Part shown: in pieces, positions 47,957 to 59,700 of the stretch | Position numbering within the stretch: the stretch's first letter is position 1 | How the letters are laid out: every line of letters starts with the position of its first letter | Assembly (NCBI GenBank): GCA_019022495.1 | Contig: JAFEKR010000002.1 | Span: forward strand, 3,534,001 to 3,598,000 | Direction of reading: 5' to 3' | From: Epichloe hybrida | Taxonomy: Eukaryota; Ascomycota; Sordariomycetes; Hypocreales; Clavicipitaceae | DNA length: 64,000 nucleotides | The notes under the pieces: model-generated | Seen by the model: only the letters and a program-made list of their open reading frames with translations | Told to the model about the DNA's origin: nothing | The model's database searches: none | Translations under genes and position numbers: made by a program

Positions 47957-48700
47957 CATGGCAGAGCGCAGGAACCAAAGAGTGAGTGAGCTTCTAGTGA
48001 TTTTTCGACAGGTAAATGACCACCTGAAAAAGGATATTGGAGTTATGGTATATCAACAACGGTTGGACATTTGCGGCCGGGTTTCGTTGGCATGTTTGGG
48101 CTGGGGATCCTTGTATGCGTATGTACTTTGATGAGATGCATGCATCAGGGTTCTTTTTTTCGCAGTTTCTCGCAGTTTCTCGCACCAAAGCGTAGTGCAA
48201 TGGCCCATGCCGAATATCTGCGGTGGATCTGAGCTGCGGTCTGTGTTGACGTTGATCTTTTGGCGACATGCCATGTGAGTCGTGCCAGTAGTAGCAGCCG
48301 ACTCCAAACGTCGACGCGACGCCATTATATGTTCATGTCGAATCTGGTCACCAAGCGACTAAGATGTTGAGAATTCCCACTCGGCAAACCCTTCACTCAG
48401 AGACTATTTCCATAGACGGTGTCTACCTGGCAGATAGATGCTGGAGGGAGGAATGAATGACCAAGACGATACTACCACGTCGACTACCGACCGAGCTTAT
48501 GTAATAAATTGCAGCTCCGACGTAATATGGATCACGTTGCTGGACCGCGGTCACGCAGCGCTCCCTCCCTTCTCATCCGACGCAACAACTCCCTTTGCCA
48601 AAAGCAAGCATTATCTGGGTTGCGCGCCATGTGATTCAGTCAACACCTCGCCTTCAGAGGTCATCTATCATCTTACGTCTTGAAACTCGAAGCCATCAAT
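47957..48700. other. Intergenic
   Basis: ARP8 3' region and MFS promoter. No gene is seen. A short direct repeat (CGCAGTTTCT twice) lies near 48163-48182. Confidence 0.5.
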
Positions 48701-50796
48701 ATGGCACGCCTGGCACGTTTCCTGCCGTTTGCGCCATCCACAACCACGACCCAAGCAGTGACGTATCTGCTCGGCATCTCCCTCTTCTCCATATCGTTTC
48801 TCGTCTTCCTCAACAGCTCCGTCTCCTTCCTCGTCACCGACCTCATCGGGCAAAAGAAGAATGTAGGAGACGTCGTTGGCACGCTCGGCTTCGCCGATGA
48901 AATCGTTGCCCTGGTGGCATGTCCTACGTGGGGCCTCGTATCAGATCGGCTCGGCGTGCGATGGGTCGCTGCCATCGGATATGCCATCATTGGGATCGCG
49001 CTCGTGCTTTCCGTGCAAGCAAAGAATGTGTATCCTCAGCTATTGCTCGCGCGAGTCTTATTCGCGGTCGGAGCTTCGGCGGCGTAAGTACCCTGTTCCC
49101 TGGCTCGCACATCCGGGGTACATATATATATATATATATAAATACATATAATACAGTTGATGCGGACCGAGATGTCAATGTGCTCGCTAACATGGTGGGA
49201 TTCTGGATCGCGGATAGTGCTACAATGGTGACGGCCATACTGCCGTCGCTAACAGACGAAGGCGACGCGTTTGATGGGAGAAGTCCATCGAGGTACAAGC
49301 CCAACCAGCGGTTGAGCGTTGCATTTTCGGTAGAATCGGAAGTGACCATTACGCCGGAGCGGTACTATACGCGGTCACTGTCGAACGACTCGAGGGGATC
49401 GCAGGGGCATCAGGGGCATCAGGGGCATCACGCGCAGCAGGATGCAGCAAGTAGGCTGGGAAAGCCATCTGCGCTGGCGGGGTTCGTAGGCCTCTTCACT
49501 GGCTGTGGTGCGCTTGTTGCGCTGGCTTTGTTCTTGCCGCTGCCTGCCAAGTTTGGCGAGCTCGACGGCGTGACACCGGGACAAGCCGTGTCCTATAGCT
49601 TCTATGTGGTTGGGGGCATATCGTTGGCGGTGGCAGTATTTGTTTTCATTGGGTTGCGCAACCTGCATGGCGAAGAAGGCAAGGGATGGAAGGTACTCTT
49701 GGGGACCCCGGAGGCGGAGGGAAATACACTGGCGAGATCAAGCGCGGATGGTGGGAGCGACGACGGAAACGGATCGGGGCCTCGGAGACGACAGGTATGC
49801 ACGCACGGCGTTTTCACTCGAGTGTCTGTCACGCACTCGGTACCTTTGGCAAGAGTCAAGACACTGTTCTGTTCCGTTCCGTTCCGTTCTGTTTTGTTTT
49901 GTTTTGCTTGGATTGAATTGGATCATACCCGTTTACTGACATTGGGCGGCTAGAAGGTGGTTCCGTATCTCCATCTGATGAAGGATTCGGTGCTCCTAGG
50001 GTTTACGGACTCGAGGATTGCTCTGGGTTACATGGGTGGGTTTGTGGCTCGCGCCTCTACGGTGGCCATCTCGCTCTTCATCCCCCTCTATGTCAACACA
50101 TTCTTCATCAGCAACGGGTTCTGCCAAGGATCACCAAACGACGCGTCCCCCGAGTTGAAGAAGGAGTGCCGGGCAGCATACGTGCTTTCGTCCATGCTCA
50201 CCGGGGTGGCACAACTAACGGGACTGCTGTGTGCTCCCCTGTTCGGCTACTTGTCAGGAGGACGTTCTCATCGAGTCAACTATCCCATCGTCGCGGCCAC
50301 CGGGTTGGGCATGGTCGGATACGTGATTCTACCGCAGCTCTCGAGCCCCGAGATCAAGAACGTAGACGGACGAGGCGGCACACCAGCCGTCTTGCTGGTC
50401 GTGGCGCTCCTGGGCATCAGCCAGATCGGGGCCATTGTGTGCAGCCTGGGCTCTCTAGGCCAAGGCGTCATTGCGGCGGAGCTTCCCCGTCGTGTGCAAC
50501 GCGAGCCATCATCCATCGCACCGGACGAAGACGAGTCGATCGAGTCGGAGCCCTTGATGGGCATGTCGACCAGCGAGGACTCGGCGTCGCGTGTGCGATT
50601 AAAGGGCTCCATCGCGGGCGTGTACTCGCTGTGCGGGGGGGCCGCGATTCTCTTGTTGACCAAGCTGGGAGGCGCCTTGTTTGACTCTGTGTCGCAGGGG
50701 GCACCATTCTACATGATGGCGGTGTTCAACGGGGCTTTGCTGGTGGCCAGTTTGCTCATGGATGCCTCGCAGGCTTTTGCGAGCATGTTGGCGTAG
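48701..50796 (+). CDS. Major facilitator superfamily transporter
   Basis: Exons 48701-49083, 49218-49794 and 49954-50796 give 600 residues with closed phases. Start MARLARFLPFAPS precedes the first membrane segment (YLLGISLFSISFLVFLNSSV). The cytoplasmic loop 2-3 has GLVSDRLGVRWV, the classic MFS loop motif. About twelve hydrophobic segments can be counted, six on each side of a long polar loop (about residues 145-210) with Ser-rich and HQG-repeat sequence. The second half begins KVVPYLHLMKD and includes LIPL-type helices and GYLSGGRSHRVN, the matching loop motif. A luminal loop with paired Cys (CQGSPND, KKECR) follows helix 7. The substrate is unknown. The first intron contains a (TA)n run; its acceptor was placed at GGATAG because only that keeps the frame into TMVTAILPSL. 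Confidence 0.9.
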
Positions 50797-52768
50797 CCGA
50801 GGTGTACTTTTTTTTGGTTGGTACAAAGCTACAAAGCCGATCCGACCGCCTGTCAGCCGCCCGGGCATCCAGTCTGGAGGAAGCCTGGGAAATGGAGCCA
50901 TGGCTGAAGCCACAACGCTGCTGTGTACTCGGTACGCAGTACTACGTATCACAGACGGCGCAGGCATTGTCGACTTGGCGGCGCGGGCGTCTTGTCGATA
51001 CGAGCTTGACGGCATGGCGGGAGGGGAACACGCGGGAGGGTGACTTGGCATGACGAGAATGCGACTCCGTCTCTCCATCCGGGACGGGACAGGACGGGAC
51101 GGGACGTGACGGGAATATGATGAGGGGGGGGGGGAGAGGGAATGATGGTCGGGCGTGATGCGCAGTCGCCCTCTGGCGCTGGTGCTTATCAACGCAGGGC
51201 CAAAAAGTACATGTATGAAGTATTATTAACTCGTGTCCGTCTCTCGGTTGTCCAGCCACCTATACATGTACCAGCTACGGATTACTCCTCCTCGGTAACA
51301 CTCCTCGGTAACACCAGCCACGGGTCGCCCCATGAAGCTTACTAATTGATTACGGTGCGTGCTGATGGACAATTCAATGTAGTATGACTCGGAAACACGC
51401 TCGTCAACACAACATGCTCCCAACGCAGTACAACTGGGCTATGTGATGGACTAGCTGACTAGCTGACTAGCTGCTGCGGGAAAGAAGATGCAGAGAGCCG
51501 ATTGCCACCCGAAGAACGCCGACTACCGGCTACCACGAATGAATTAGACTTTTACGAGGTTGCCGCGAGGGGCTGGGCGGAAATTGGTCAAAAAAAAAAA
51601 AAAAAAAAAAAACACACACGCACAATGGAGACAGGTTGGTTGCCCAGTGATGAGCTGAGGAACTCAACCTGATGTCAGCATCAGTAGTGATGATGCATGC
51701 ATGCATGCACGGCGTGCGTCTGCGTGCGTGAAGCAGCAACGCAACCGAAGGGAAATCACATCCACCAAGTTCCACGGTTCTCCCCGACAACAGAAGATGA
51801 ATGCCATGGTGAAAAAGACGACGAAAAGAAAGAGGCCGGAGTAGAAGTTGACCGTCAATCTTTGCCCCGGGGCTGGCTGGCCCGTTGGACAGGATAAAGT
51901 TTCGGGCGTTTTGTTTTTTTGTGAATGGCTGGGAGGGACAGACAAGAAGACAAGACCGTTTCCCAACCACGTATGGACTTGTCGTTGCCCAAAGTAGAGG
52001 CTATTCAGCCCCCAATCCATCGTCCATCGGACAAGACAGCCTGCATCGCATGAAGGATAGTGTGTGGGTGCACAGCTCGTCTCATTACCACAACCCGTAC
52101 TTCTTCTGCAGTACACTTGCACGGGCGACGGTGTCAGATGAGGGGGCCCTCCGCGACAGCAGGAAAAATCGAAGAGAGACAGACAAGTTCTTCTTTTGCA
52201 GACGACTGCTGTCGTGGCGGAAAGCAAAGCAGAGCAGTGTCGAGGGGAGTTGGGGAGGGGAGGGGGGGGGTTGCTGGACTCGGAAATGGATGTCATGATA
52301 CGGAAGTACATGATGGAAGGAGAGTAATCCAAACAGAGTTTCTCTTCCGGCCAACTTGTTGACGGAATATGAACATCCCAGCCTCCCGCTTCTGCCCATC
52401 TCATGAGAGTTTTCACGACTTGGAGCATTGTATTCCCCCCAAATCTCCAACCTCTTGTCTCCGCCACGACCAGCCTTTCGTTTTGTAGCTCGGCCTTTTT
52501 TTCCCCCATCATTATCGTAGAACAACAGGAATCCCCAAAAAAAAATCAAAATCTGCAGGAAGGAAAAAAACTACTTAATCGGGCCTTGGGGACTCTCCAA
52601 AAGATCAAAAAAATCCCAAAAAACCCTGAATCCTGCAATATCAAGAGCTCTGCGTTGGCCGTGGTTGAAAAAAAAAAAAACACACATCTTCCCTTTCTTT
52701 ACTTTTTCACGCCATCATACTCCGTACTTTGGGACCTTTATATAGGACCATCTTATCTTGATCCCGAT
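50797..52768. other. Intergenic, homopolymer-rich
   Basis: Holds GACGGGACGGGA repeats at 51080-51110, a G run at 51125-51134, a 22-base A run at 51590-51612, CTAGCTGA repeats near 51450 and TCCGTA words at 51278 and 52720. The frame of 282 codons on the minus strand (52512-51664) is low-complexity and I do not believe it. A TATATAG lies about 30 bp before the next start codon. Confidence 0.45.
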
Positions 52769-55180
52769 ATGCGCTTCTTTGCATTGGCCCCGTGGGCTGC
52801 TGCTGCCCTTGCGGTAGTTGGCGCGAGTGGCGTGGAGGAGAGATGGGATGATGATCATGATGCCCATGCTTCGCCTCCTCCGCCTCCGCCTCCGCCTCCG
52901 CCTCCGCCTCCGCCCACGACGACGATGGTGACTTATACGACTGTGACGACTTGTCCTGTTACGGCAACGGAGACGAGGAGCGGAACGTGAGTAGATTCTT
53001 CTCTTCTTCTCTTCTTTTCATGTCTTGCTGTGTTGTTCCTCTTGTCGTTGGTGCTCTTGTACTTTTTTGGTGGCGGGAGAGGATACAGAATGCTTGCTTG
53101 CTTGACTGACTGACTGACGGGACGTATTCCACCCAGGCCCATCCTTGTGACCAAGCTCACTACGTCGACCGTGACGGTCACGAGCTGTAACGGCTGCGAG
53201 GGCGGCGGCATCGTCACGGTGCCGGGCTCGACCGTGACCAGGGGCACCACCACCGAGGTTGAAGTCACTTACACGACCGTCTGCCCGACGACGGAGACCG
53301 TCACCGCCCCCGGGACGACCTATCTGACCACCAGGACCGTCACCAGCAGCGTCGTGACGAGGGTGCCCACCACGATCCACGAGACGGTGACGGGACCGGC
53401 GGCCACCCGCACCGCCACCGACGTCGTCCTCTCCACCATGACCAGCCTCTGCCCCGTCACCCAGGTCACGACCATCGGGGGCCATGAGCAGACAGTCACG
53501 TACACGACGACCAGTCTGATTGTCACCTTCGTGCCCACCACGCGGCTCCAGACCGTCACACACCCCAACGTGACCAGGACGGCCGTCGAGGGCATCACCT
53601 CGACCATCACCAGCCTCTGCCCCGTCACCCAGGTTTCCACGATAGGCGGCCACGAGATAACCATTACTAGAACCACAGTCAGCCTCATCACCACCGTTAT
53701 CCCAACTACCCACCAGGCGACCGCCACACACCCCAACGTGACCAGGACGGCCATCGAGGGCATCACCTCGACCATCACTAGCCTCTGCCCCGTCACCCGG
53801 GTCACCACGATAGACGGCCGCGAAATAACCTTTACTAGAACCACAACCAGCCTCATCACCATCGTCGTCCCGACCACCCACCAGGCAACCGTGACGGGCC
53901 CAGACGTGACCAAGACGGCTGTCGAGGGCATCACCTCGACCATCACCAGCCTCTGCCCCGTCACCCAGGTCACCACGATAGACGGCCACGAAATAACCTT
54001 GACCAGAACCACAGTCAGCCTCATCACCGTCGTCGTCCCGACCACCCATCAGGCAACCGTGACGGGCCCAGACGTGACCAAGACGGCTGTCGAGGGCATC
54101 ACCTCGACCATCACCAGCCTCTGCCCCGTCACCCAGGTCACCACGATAGACGGCCACGAAATAACCTTGACCAGAACCACAGTCAGCCTCATCACCGTCG
54201 TCGTCCCGACCACCCATCAGGCAACCGTGACGGGCCCAGACGTGACCAAGACGGCTGTCAAGGGCATCACCTCGACCATCACCAGCCTCTGCCCCGTCAC
54301 CCAGGTTACCACGATAGACGGCCACGAAATAACCTTTACTAGAACCACAGTTAGCCTTATCACCGTCGTCGTCCCGACCACCTACCTGGCAACCGTGACG
54401 GGCCCAGATGTGACCAAGACAGCCGTTGAGGGCATCACCTCGACACTCACCTCCCTCTGCCCCGTGACCGTCGTCACCACCGTCAACGGCCACGAAAAGA
54501 CAATCACCTACACCAGCACCAGCCTCATCGAGACCGTCGTCAAGAACACGGTCCGCGAAACCGTCACCCACCCCGGCGCCACCGTCACAGCCACCGACAT
54601 CGTCAAGGCCACTATCACAAGTCTCTGCCCCGTCACCGTCGTCACCACCATCAACGGCAAAGAGGAAACCATCACCGCCACCCTCACCAGCCTCATCGAG
54701 ACCCAGGTGCCCGCCACCACCATCGTCGAGACCATCGAGGAACCCGGCCACACAGCCACCCTCACCAACATCGCCTACCAGACGCAGACCAACCTCGTCC
54801 CCGTCACCCGCGTCGTCACCGTGGGCGGACAGGAACACACCGTCGTCGACACAAAGACCGACGTCGTCGAGGTCCACCACTCCAGCATCGTCTACCAGAC
54901 CGTCACCGCCCCCGGCGATACAGAAACATCCGTCCATGTCATCACCGCCACGGAAACCATCGGCGACGTCGTCACCCAGACTGTTACCGTCCCCGGCAGT
55001 CCCGCCACGACCGTCATCCAAAGCACAACCACTCTGCGGCAGACGGTGCCATCGTCCACCGTCCTCGTCACACAGACAGCGGCGCCGACCTCGACTGTTG
55101 CCACCGCCGCAGCGAGATTGAACGGAGTTCCTGGGATGGGTGTCTTTGCAGGCATGATTGGTGCGATTGCCATGCTTTGA
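52769..55180 (+). CDS. Secreted, GPI-type cell-wall protein with 56-residue tandem repeats
   Basis: Exons 52769-52986 and 53137-55180 give 753 residues. The N-terminus MRFFALAPWAAAALAVVGASG is a signal peptide. A polyproline run (about residues 36-50) follows. Residues about 160-690 consist of at least nine repeats of about 56 residues with the core ITSTITSLCPVTQVTTIDGH and a Thr/Val-rich remainder, ending PTTHQATVTGPDV. Thr alternates with hydrophobic residues, which suggests extended beta structure and heavy O-glycosylation. Most repeats hold a single Cys in SLCPVT. The C-terminus ends in a small-residue site and a hydrophobic tail (VFAGMIGAIAML), typical of GPI anchoring. I infer a wall-anchored adhesin-like protein; the ligand is unknown. 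Central repeats are nearly identical at DNA level, so copy number may vary or be misassembled. Confidence 0.9.
53570..54413 (+). repeat. 168-bp coding tandem repeats in the cell-wall protein
   Basis: Five units of 168 bp in the same frame, plus diverged units on both sides. The two units at about 53908-54075 and 54076-54243 encode identical 56-residue peptides and are almost identical in DNA. Neighbouring units differ by a few substitutions. The gradient from centre to edges indicates recent duplication in the middle of the array. Confidence 0.9.
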
Positions 55181-56019
55181 GACCGAAACGCCCCTTATCA
55201 TTGCTTCATTTGACCGCACCAGACGTGCCATATTTCCTATGTTAAGCATTCTTCTTCTTCTTTTTTTTTTCATATACACATCTTGGATATGGCGGGATAT
55301 ACTGTACAAGTTTTTTATATACTGCCTGGACCGAGGGGACGTATACCGTCCATGTCGCATTTTCTCTTCTTCTTGTCCCAATGTAAATGATAATGGTACA
55401 GAAATGATTGAGGGGGGGGGGGGGGGGAAACGGAGAAACGAGAGGTATCACGATGAGGGAATATGGGGAGGGCAAGGAGGGGGTATATTTTGTTTGTTAG
55501 CATCTCGCTTCTTCGTATTTACAGTTCATGAAGCTTTTATTTCATTGGAGAACTCGATGTCGTCTTCTGGTGCCCGTGCTTAGGAAGTCATTGCTTCCAT
55601 CTTTGTGCTTGATTTCGTTTCCAACTACCGACGAGTAGTTGCTGATGTTTCGAGGGGCAAAAAAAGCATTGTTGGGTTCCAAATCTTGGCAGGTATTGCT
55701 GCTGTAGTTTGACTGATGTGAATAATCGACTAATCGACAGCTTGGCATCTCGCCGAGAGACGGCAGACAATGACGCCCCGTCCACTTGCACCAGGTGAAC
55801 AGGCGGCTCCCCCAGCTTCAATCTTGTCACATCGTGTTGGGGCCAATGGGTCCGTGGGCGTGCCAAGACGAAGCTGGACGCACCTCCGTACTGAAATGCA
55901 AACTGGCACCCCCCCCGCCTACCCTCCTCCACCAGTCACGATCCAAACCCACCTCCCCATTCCCACAGCCTCTCCTCAAAACCACCTCAACCAAGAACCA
56001 CGTCCAGCAGCGCCCCCCA
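55181..56019. other. Intergenic
   Basis: 3' region of the cell-wall gene and MED10 promoter. It has a T run (55260-55270) and a 16-base G run at 55412-55427. No gene is seen. Confidence 0.5.
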
Positions 56020-56271
56020 ATGGCCCCCATAGACAAACTCGACCACGATGGTCTCGAGCGTGCGTTCCCCCCTCCCCTAAACTCCCCGGGACAACAGCCC
56101 CTAACTACCGCGCAGAACAGCTCAAAGACATCATCCAAGACCTGTACCAAATCATGGTCCAGGTATCCACGTACGATACCACCGGCCGAGCAAGTCGCGA
56201 AGTCCTCTCAAACGAAATGTAAACAAGACTCCACTATCTCTCCTTTCCAGATCCTTTCCAACCAAGGGGAA

Positions 56272-56302
<31 letters not shown>

Positions 56303-56703
56303 AAAAAGGGGGAGGAAAAGAGTATACATTCAAAAATAACTAACATAACGTCATCGTCAGAAAAACCCTCTCCCAGTCCCTCCAGTCCCTCCACGCAACA
56401 ACGTCCTCACCGCACGCAACGCTGCCTTCTGTGCCGCCCGAACTCCTAGAGTATGTGGAAAACGGTCGAAACCCGGACATTTACACGCGCGAGTTCGTGG
56501 AGCTCGTCAGGAGGGGGAACCAGCTCATGCGGGGCAAGTGTCATGCCTTTGGGGAATTTCGAGACGTCTTGGCGCGCGAGATGGCTACCGCGATGCCTGA
56601 GCTGAGGGATGATGTGGACATGGTGCTGCGTGCGACGGGCGGCAAGGCCATTATGAATGGATCATCGGGGCCGGCAACGGGTCCGGCAGGCGCGTCTTCG
56701 TGA
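56020..56703 (+). CDS. MED10: Mediator complex subunit 10
   Basis: Exons 56020-56059, 56116-56218 and 56361-56703 give 161 residues, the usual size for MED10 (Nut2). MAPIDKLDHDGLEQQLKDII leads into QDLYQIMVQVSTYD, the family signature, and the third exon gives KTLSQSLQSLHATTSS, then VPPELLEYVENGRNPDIYTREFVE, a conserved MED10 block, and a helical C-terminus. MED10 lies in the Mediator middle module and links activators to RNA polymerase II. The second intron (142 nt) contains a CA microsatellite at 56274-56298. Its acceptor GTCAG is the one that restores the frame. Confidence 0.92.
56274..56298. repeat. (CA)n microsatellite in MED10 intron 2
   Basis: About 12 CA units followed by an A run, lying between donor and acceptor. 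Confidence 0.9.
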
Positions 56704-57138
56704 TCAAGGTTGGGTCATGTCGATGCGACGAGCGAAACATGAAAAATTGATATACCCCCAAAAACCGACTGGTGCCCGCCAAGTCGATGTGGAATACGCT
56801 TGTGATAATATTACATAGTCAGATGAACAAATGGTTTTTTTTTTACAATAAATGATATGCCATGCATTGTTTGTGTCTACGGGCTGTCTACCTCTAAATC
56901 CATTTGTGCGGGCCGCGTCCCAGATCCTCGCGAGGGCATATTGATACACCCGTCATGTCCTAGGCCATTCATTCCCATCTTTTCACTCGTCAAGGGGGGA
57001 GGGGCCAAGATGGCAATAACTGGTGAATCAATAGAAACAAACGAACGCCCTGCAAATGATGATGTGATGTGTGTATGCGATGCGATGCTGTATCCCAACA
57101 AAATTTTCTATCCAGTCGGTTTGGTGGTTCGGCGGCCA
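56704..57138. other. Convergent 3' region
   Basis: Lies between the MED10 stop and the post-stop frame of the DnaJ gene. No gene is seen. Confidence 0.5.
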
Positions 57139-57456
57139 TCAATTGTTTCTCGGCTGAGCGTATTTCGCCATCACGTACGCCAATGCCATGCTAAAAACAG
57201 CAACGACAACGAGACCAGAAGGAAGCAATACAACAGCCCCCAGTAGGAACATCCCGTACCACCGCAGAGTGTCGACTAGCCGACCATGGGCATCTCGACG
57301 CTGTTGATGCGCATGCCTCAGTTCCTCTTTACCTGTGGCATACGCGCCCCGGGGATTTCGCCAACAATCAGAATCACCATCCTCATCTTCTTCATTTCGA
57401 TCCACCTTTATCCCTTCACATTCACTTTCTGTCTCGTCAGAATCTGCTGCGGGTTG
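57139..57456 (-). other. In-frame open extension after the DnaJ stop, with acidic stretch and membrane segment
   Basis: Directly after the TGA at 57459-57457 the same frame remains open for 105 codons, ending at TGA 57141-57139. It encodes an acidic segment (DSDETESECEG, NEEDEDGDSD), a His/Arg-rich helix, and a strongly hydrophobic segment (MFLLGAVVLLPSGLVVVAVF) followed by AYVMAKYAQPRNN. It has no ATG near its beginning. A weak intron of 63 nt (donor GTCACT, branch CTGAC, acceptor GACAG) would remove the stop in frame. Alternatives are stop read-through, a separate small tail-anchored gene with an undetected first exon, or chance. Confidence 0.45.
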
Positions 57457-59700
57457 TCACTGGAAAGGGAATCCACCACCGCGTGAGTGACCTCCGGCTC
57501 CATTGCCGAAACTGAATGTGGCACCACCGCCGGGGAAGCCACCGCCTCCTGGGAAGCCGCCAGCACCACCAGGGAAACCTCCTCCCGCTTGCCGGAAACC
57601 ACCGCCGCCGAAACCGCCTTGGTTGCCCATCATGCTGAAGAGGATCTCAGGGTCAATACCGCCCATGCCACCGCCCATGCCGCCTCCACCAAACATGTCT
57701 GCCGGGTCCAGCAGATCGTCGCCATTGTCGTACGCAGCCTTCTTCCTGAGAAAGGGTGTCAGTTATTCAATGAGCGATGAGCCAAGAGTTCAAGGGAGTC
57801 ACAACTTACTGAGGATCGCTCAAGGTTTCGTAGGCTTCCTGCATGTCCTTGAATTTGGCTTCGGCCTCAGGATCGTCTCGGTTCTTATCAGGGTGGAGCT
57901 TGATAGCCATCTTTCGATAACCTTTCTTGATCTCATCAGGGCCGCAGTCCTTCTCCAGGCCCATGATCTTGTAGTAATCTTTTCGCTGGCTCTTCTTCAG
58001 CTCAAGCTCCGCCTTGCGAATCTCTTTGGGGATGGTACGGTCCTCTGGCTCCATCTCCTGGATTGCCTTCCACTCACGAATAGACTCTTCCCAACTGCCT
58101 GATTGACCGAGGGCATTGGCCTTGGTCTTCCTGGCTTTTGTGTAGCTGGGGTCAAGGCTAACAGCCCGGTCAGCGTCCGCAATGGCGTCATCGTACCGCT
58201 TGAGCTTGATTTTGCATTGTGCGCGGTTCTGAAGAAGCTTGGCATTAATGCCTTTGTTCGAGGGATCAATGTCGAGAGCTGCGGAATACTTGTCAATCGC
58301 AGGCTGCCATCGACCGGACTTGAATTCAATGTTGCCCTCTTCCTTCATGCGGTCCAGTTTTTGCACTATTCTTAGCCACTTGATAGCTTCACGGAAATCT
58401 GGGTCGCAACTCAACGCCATGCGGAATGATTGGATGGCCTTCTCGTTTTCGCCCTGGCCGTAAAGAACTCGGCCGCGGAGAACAAGAGCCTCAGGGTCCT
58501 GGCTGTTGTTGCGCAGAAGGGACATGGCGATATTCTGAGCTTCGCCTAGAGCGTTTTCGCGGCCCATTTTGAGGTACGCCTCACCACGCATCAGTTGCCA
58601 CTTGCGAGGCTTCGTGACTCCGGGTCCCAAGCCGCGCTCGGCCTGATCTAAAGCGTGAAGGACCATGGACACAGCTGTACCTCGCTCGAGTGTTTCCTTG
58701 GCGGCATTCAAATGCTGCATCATTTCTTTTGTGGGGGCCATGTCCTTGGCACTGGGTGCGGGTGAGATGCGTCCGAAAGTAGTCAAGGCCTCTTCGGGTC
58801 GACCGAGACCAGTGAGAATACGGGCAAGTCGTAGTAAAATCTTGGCGTTCCGAGGGTCGAGATCAGCCGCGCGACTGCAATCTTCTAGTGCAGCAGCATA
58901 TTGGCCGTTGGACATGCGAGCAGCGGCTCTGTTGCTCAAGTAGGTAGATGAGTCGGGAAAAAGGTCGACGGCTGCAAATTGAAAATCAGTCAGCGGATGT
59001 ACTACGAAGTGGAATGTACACACGCGTAAACTTGTATCCCAGAACCAAGGTTGCCTTCATTACCTTTGGAGTATTGCTCAATGGCCTTTGTGTAATTTTT
59101 CTCTTTGAAAAACCTGTTGCCCGCAGCCTTGTACGCCTCTGCATCATCTTGCGGGGTTGGCACAGGGCTAGAGGGGTTTGATCGGTGCGGTGGCGGCGCG
59201 GGAGCCTCTTCACTGTAATTTCCATTGGTAATGGGTACAGAGAAGTTCGCCTGAGCTGAAGCATTCTGATTCTGTGGAGCAGGGGCAGAGGCGCCATTGA
59301 CCGGTTCCCGGTCGACATCCATTTGATCACTCATGGTGGAATTTGACAACTTTGACAGGCGACGACGTTCCTCGGGTGGCAAATTCAGCGGGTGCGTATC
59401 AATGTCGATTTTGCTGCGCTGCGAGGACGAGGTCGAAGGCTCGGTGGAGTGTCGTGAGAGTCTGGCGTGACGTGGAGCAGACGACTTTTCAGCGTCCTTC
59501 GGTTCACGGTAGGATGGAGGCCGAGAACTTTTTTTGGATGGAGACTTATTATTATTGGAGCCAGTCGACTTTGTGAGCGACGAAGGTTCCGAATGTTGTC
59601 GCGTCTGGAACAAGTCGCGCTCGTCAGTACTTATACCAGGCGTATGCTTTTTTGATGTCGAAGTCGACGACGGCTTTTTGCTCCCACCAAAGAACTTCAT
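57457..59700 (-). CDS. TPR and DnaJ domain co-chaperone (DNAJC7-like)
   Basis: Minus-strand exons 59700-59064, 58971-57810 and 57745-57457 give 695 residues; introns are 92 and 64 nt with closed phases. The start is [12 protein letters not shown]; the residues read upstream come from a non-ATG codon. Residues 1-190 are Ser-rich and disordered. TPR repeats begin at [20 protein letters not shown] (about 198) and run to about 540 (for example [20 protein letters not shown]). The J domain follows: [20 protein letters not shown], with LHPDKN holding the HPD loop that activates Hsp70 ATPase. A Gly/Phe-rich tail ([11 protein letters not shown]) ends FPFQ. DNAJC7/TPR2 proteins bridge Hsp70 and Hsp90 in the cytosol. 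All functional motifs are present. The frame after its stop codon is unusual and described separately. Confidence 0.94.

Noticed and set aside
51664..52512. Minus-strand frame of 282 codons
   Set aside because: It reads through homopolymer and simple repeats, has scattered Cys without pattern and no start context.
53018..55381. Minus-strand open frame of 787 codons opposite the wall protein
   Set aside because: It is a mirror of the GC-rich, repetitive coding strand (GDDG and AEAGDGR patterns track the Thr/Val repeats). The plus strand has a signal peptide, proper splice sites and GPI tail.
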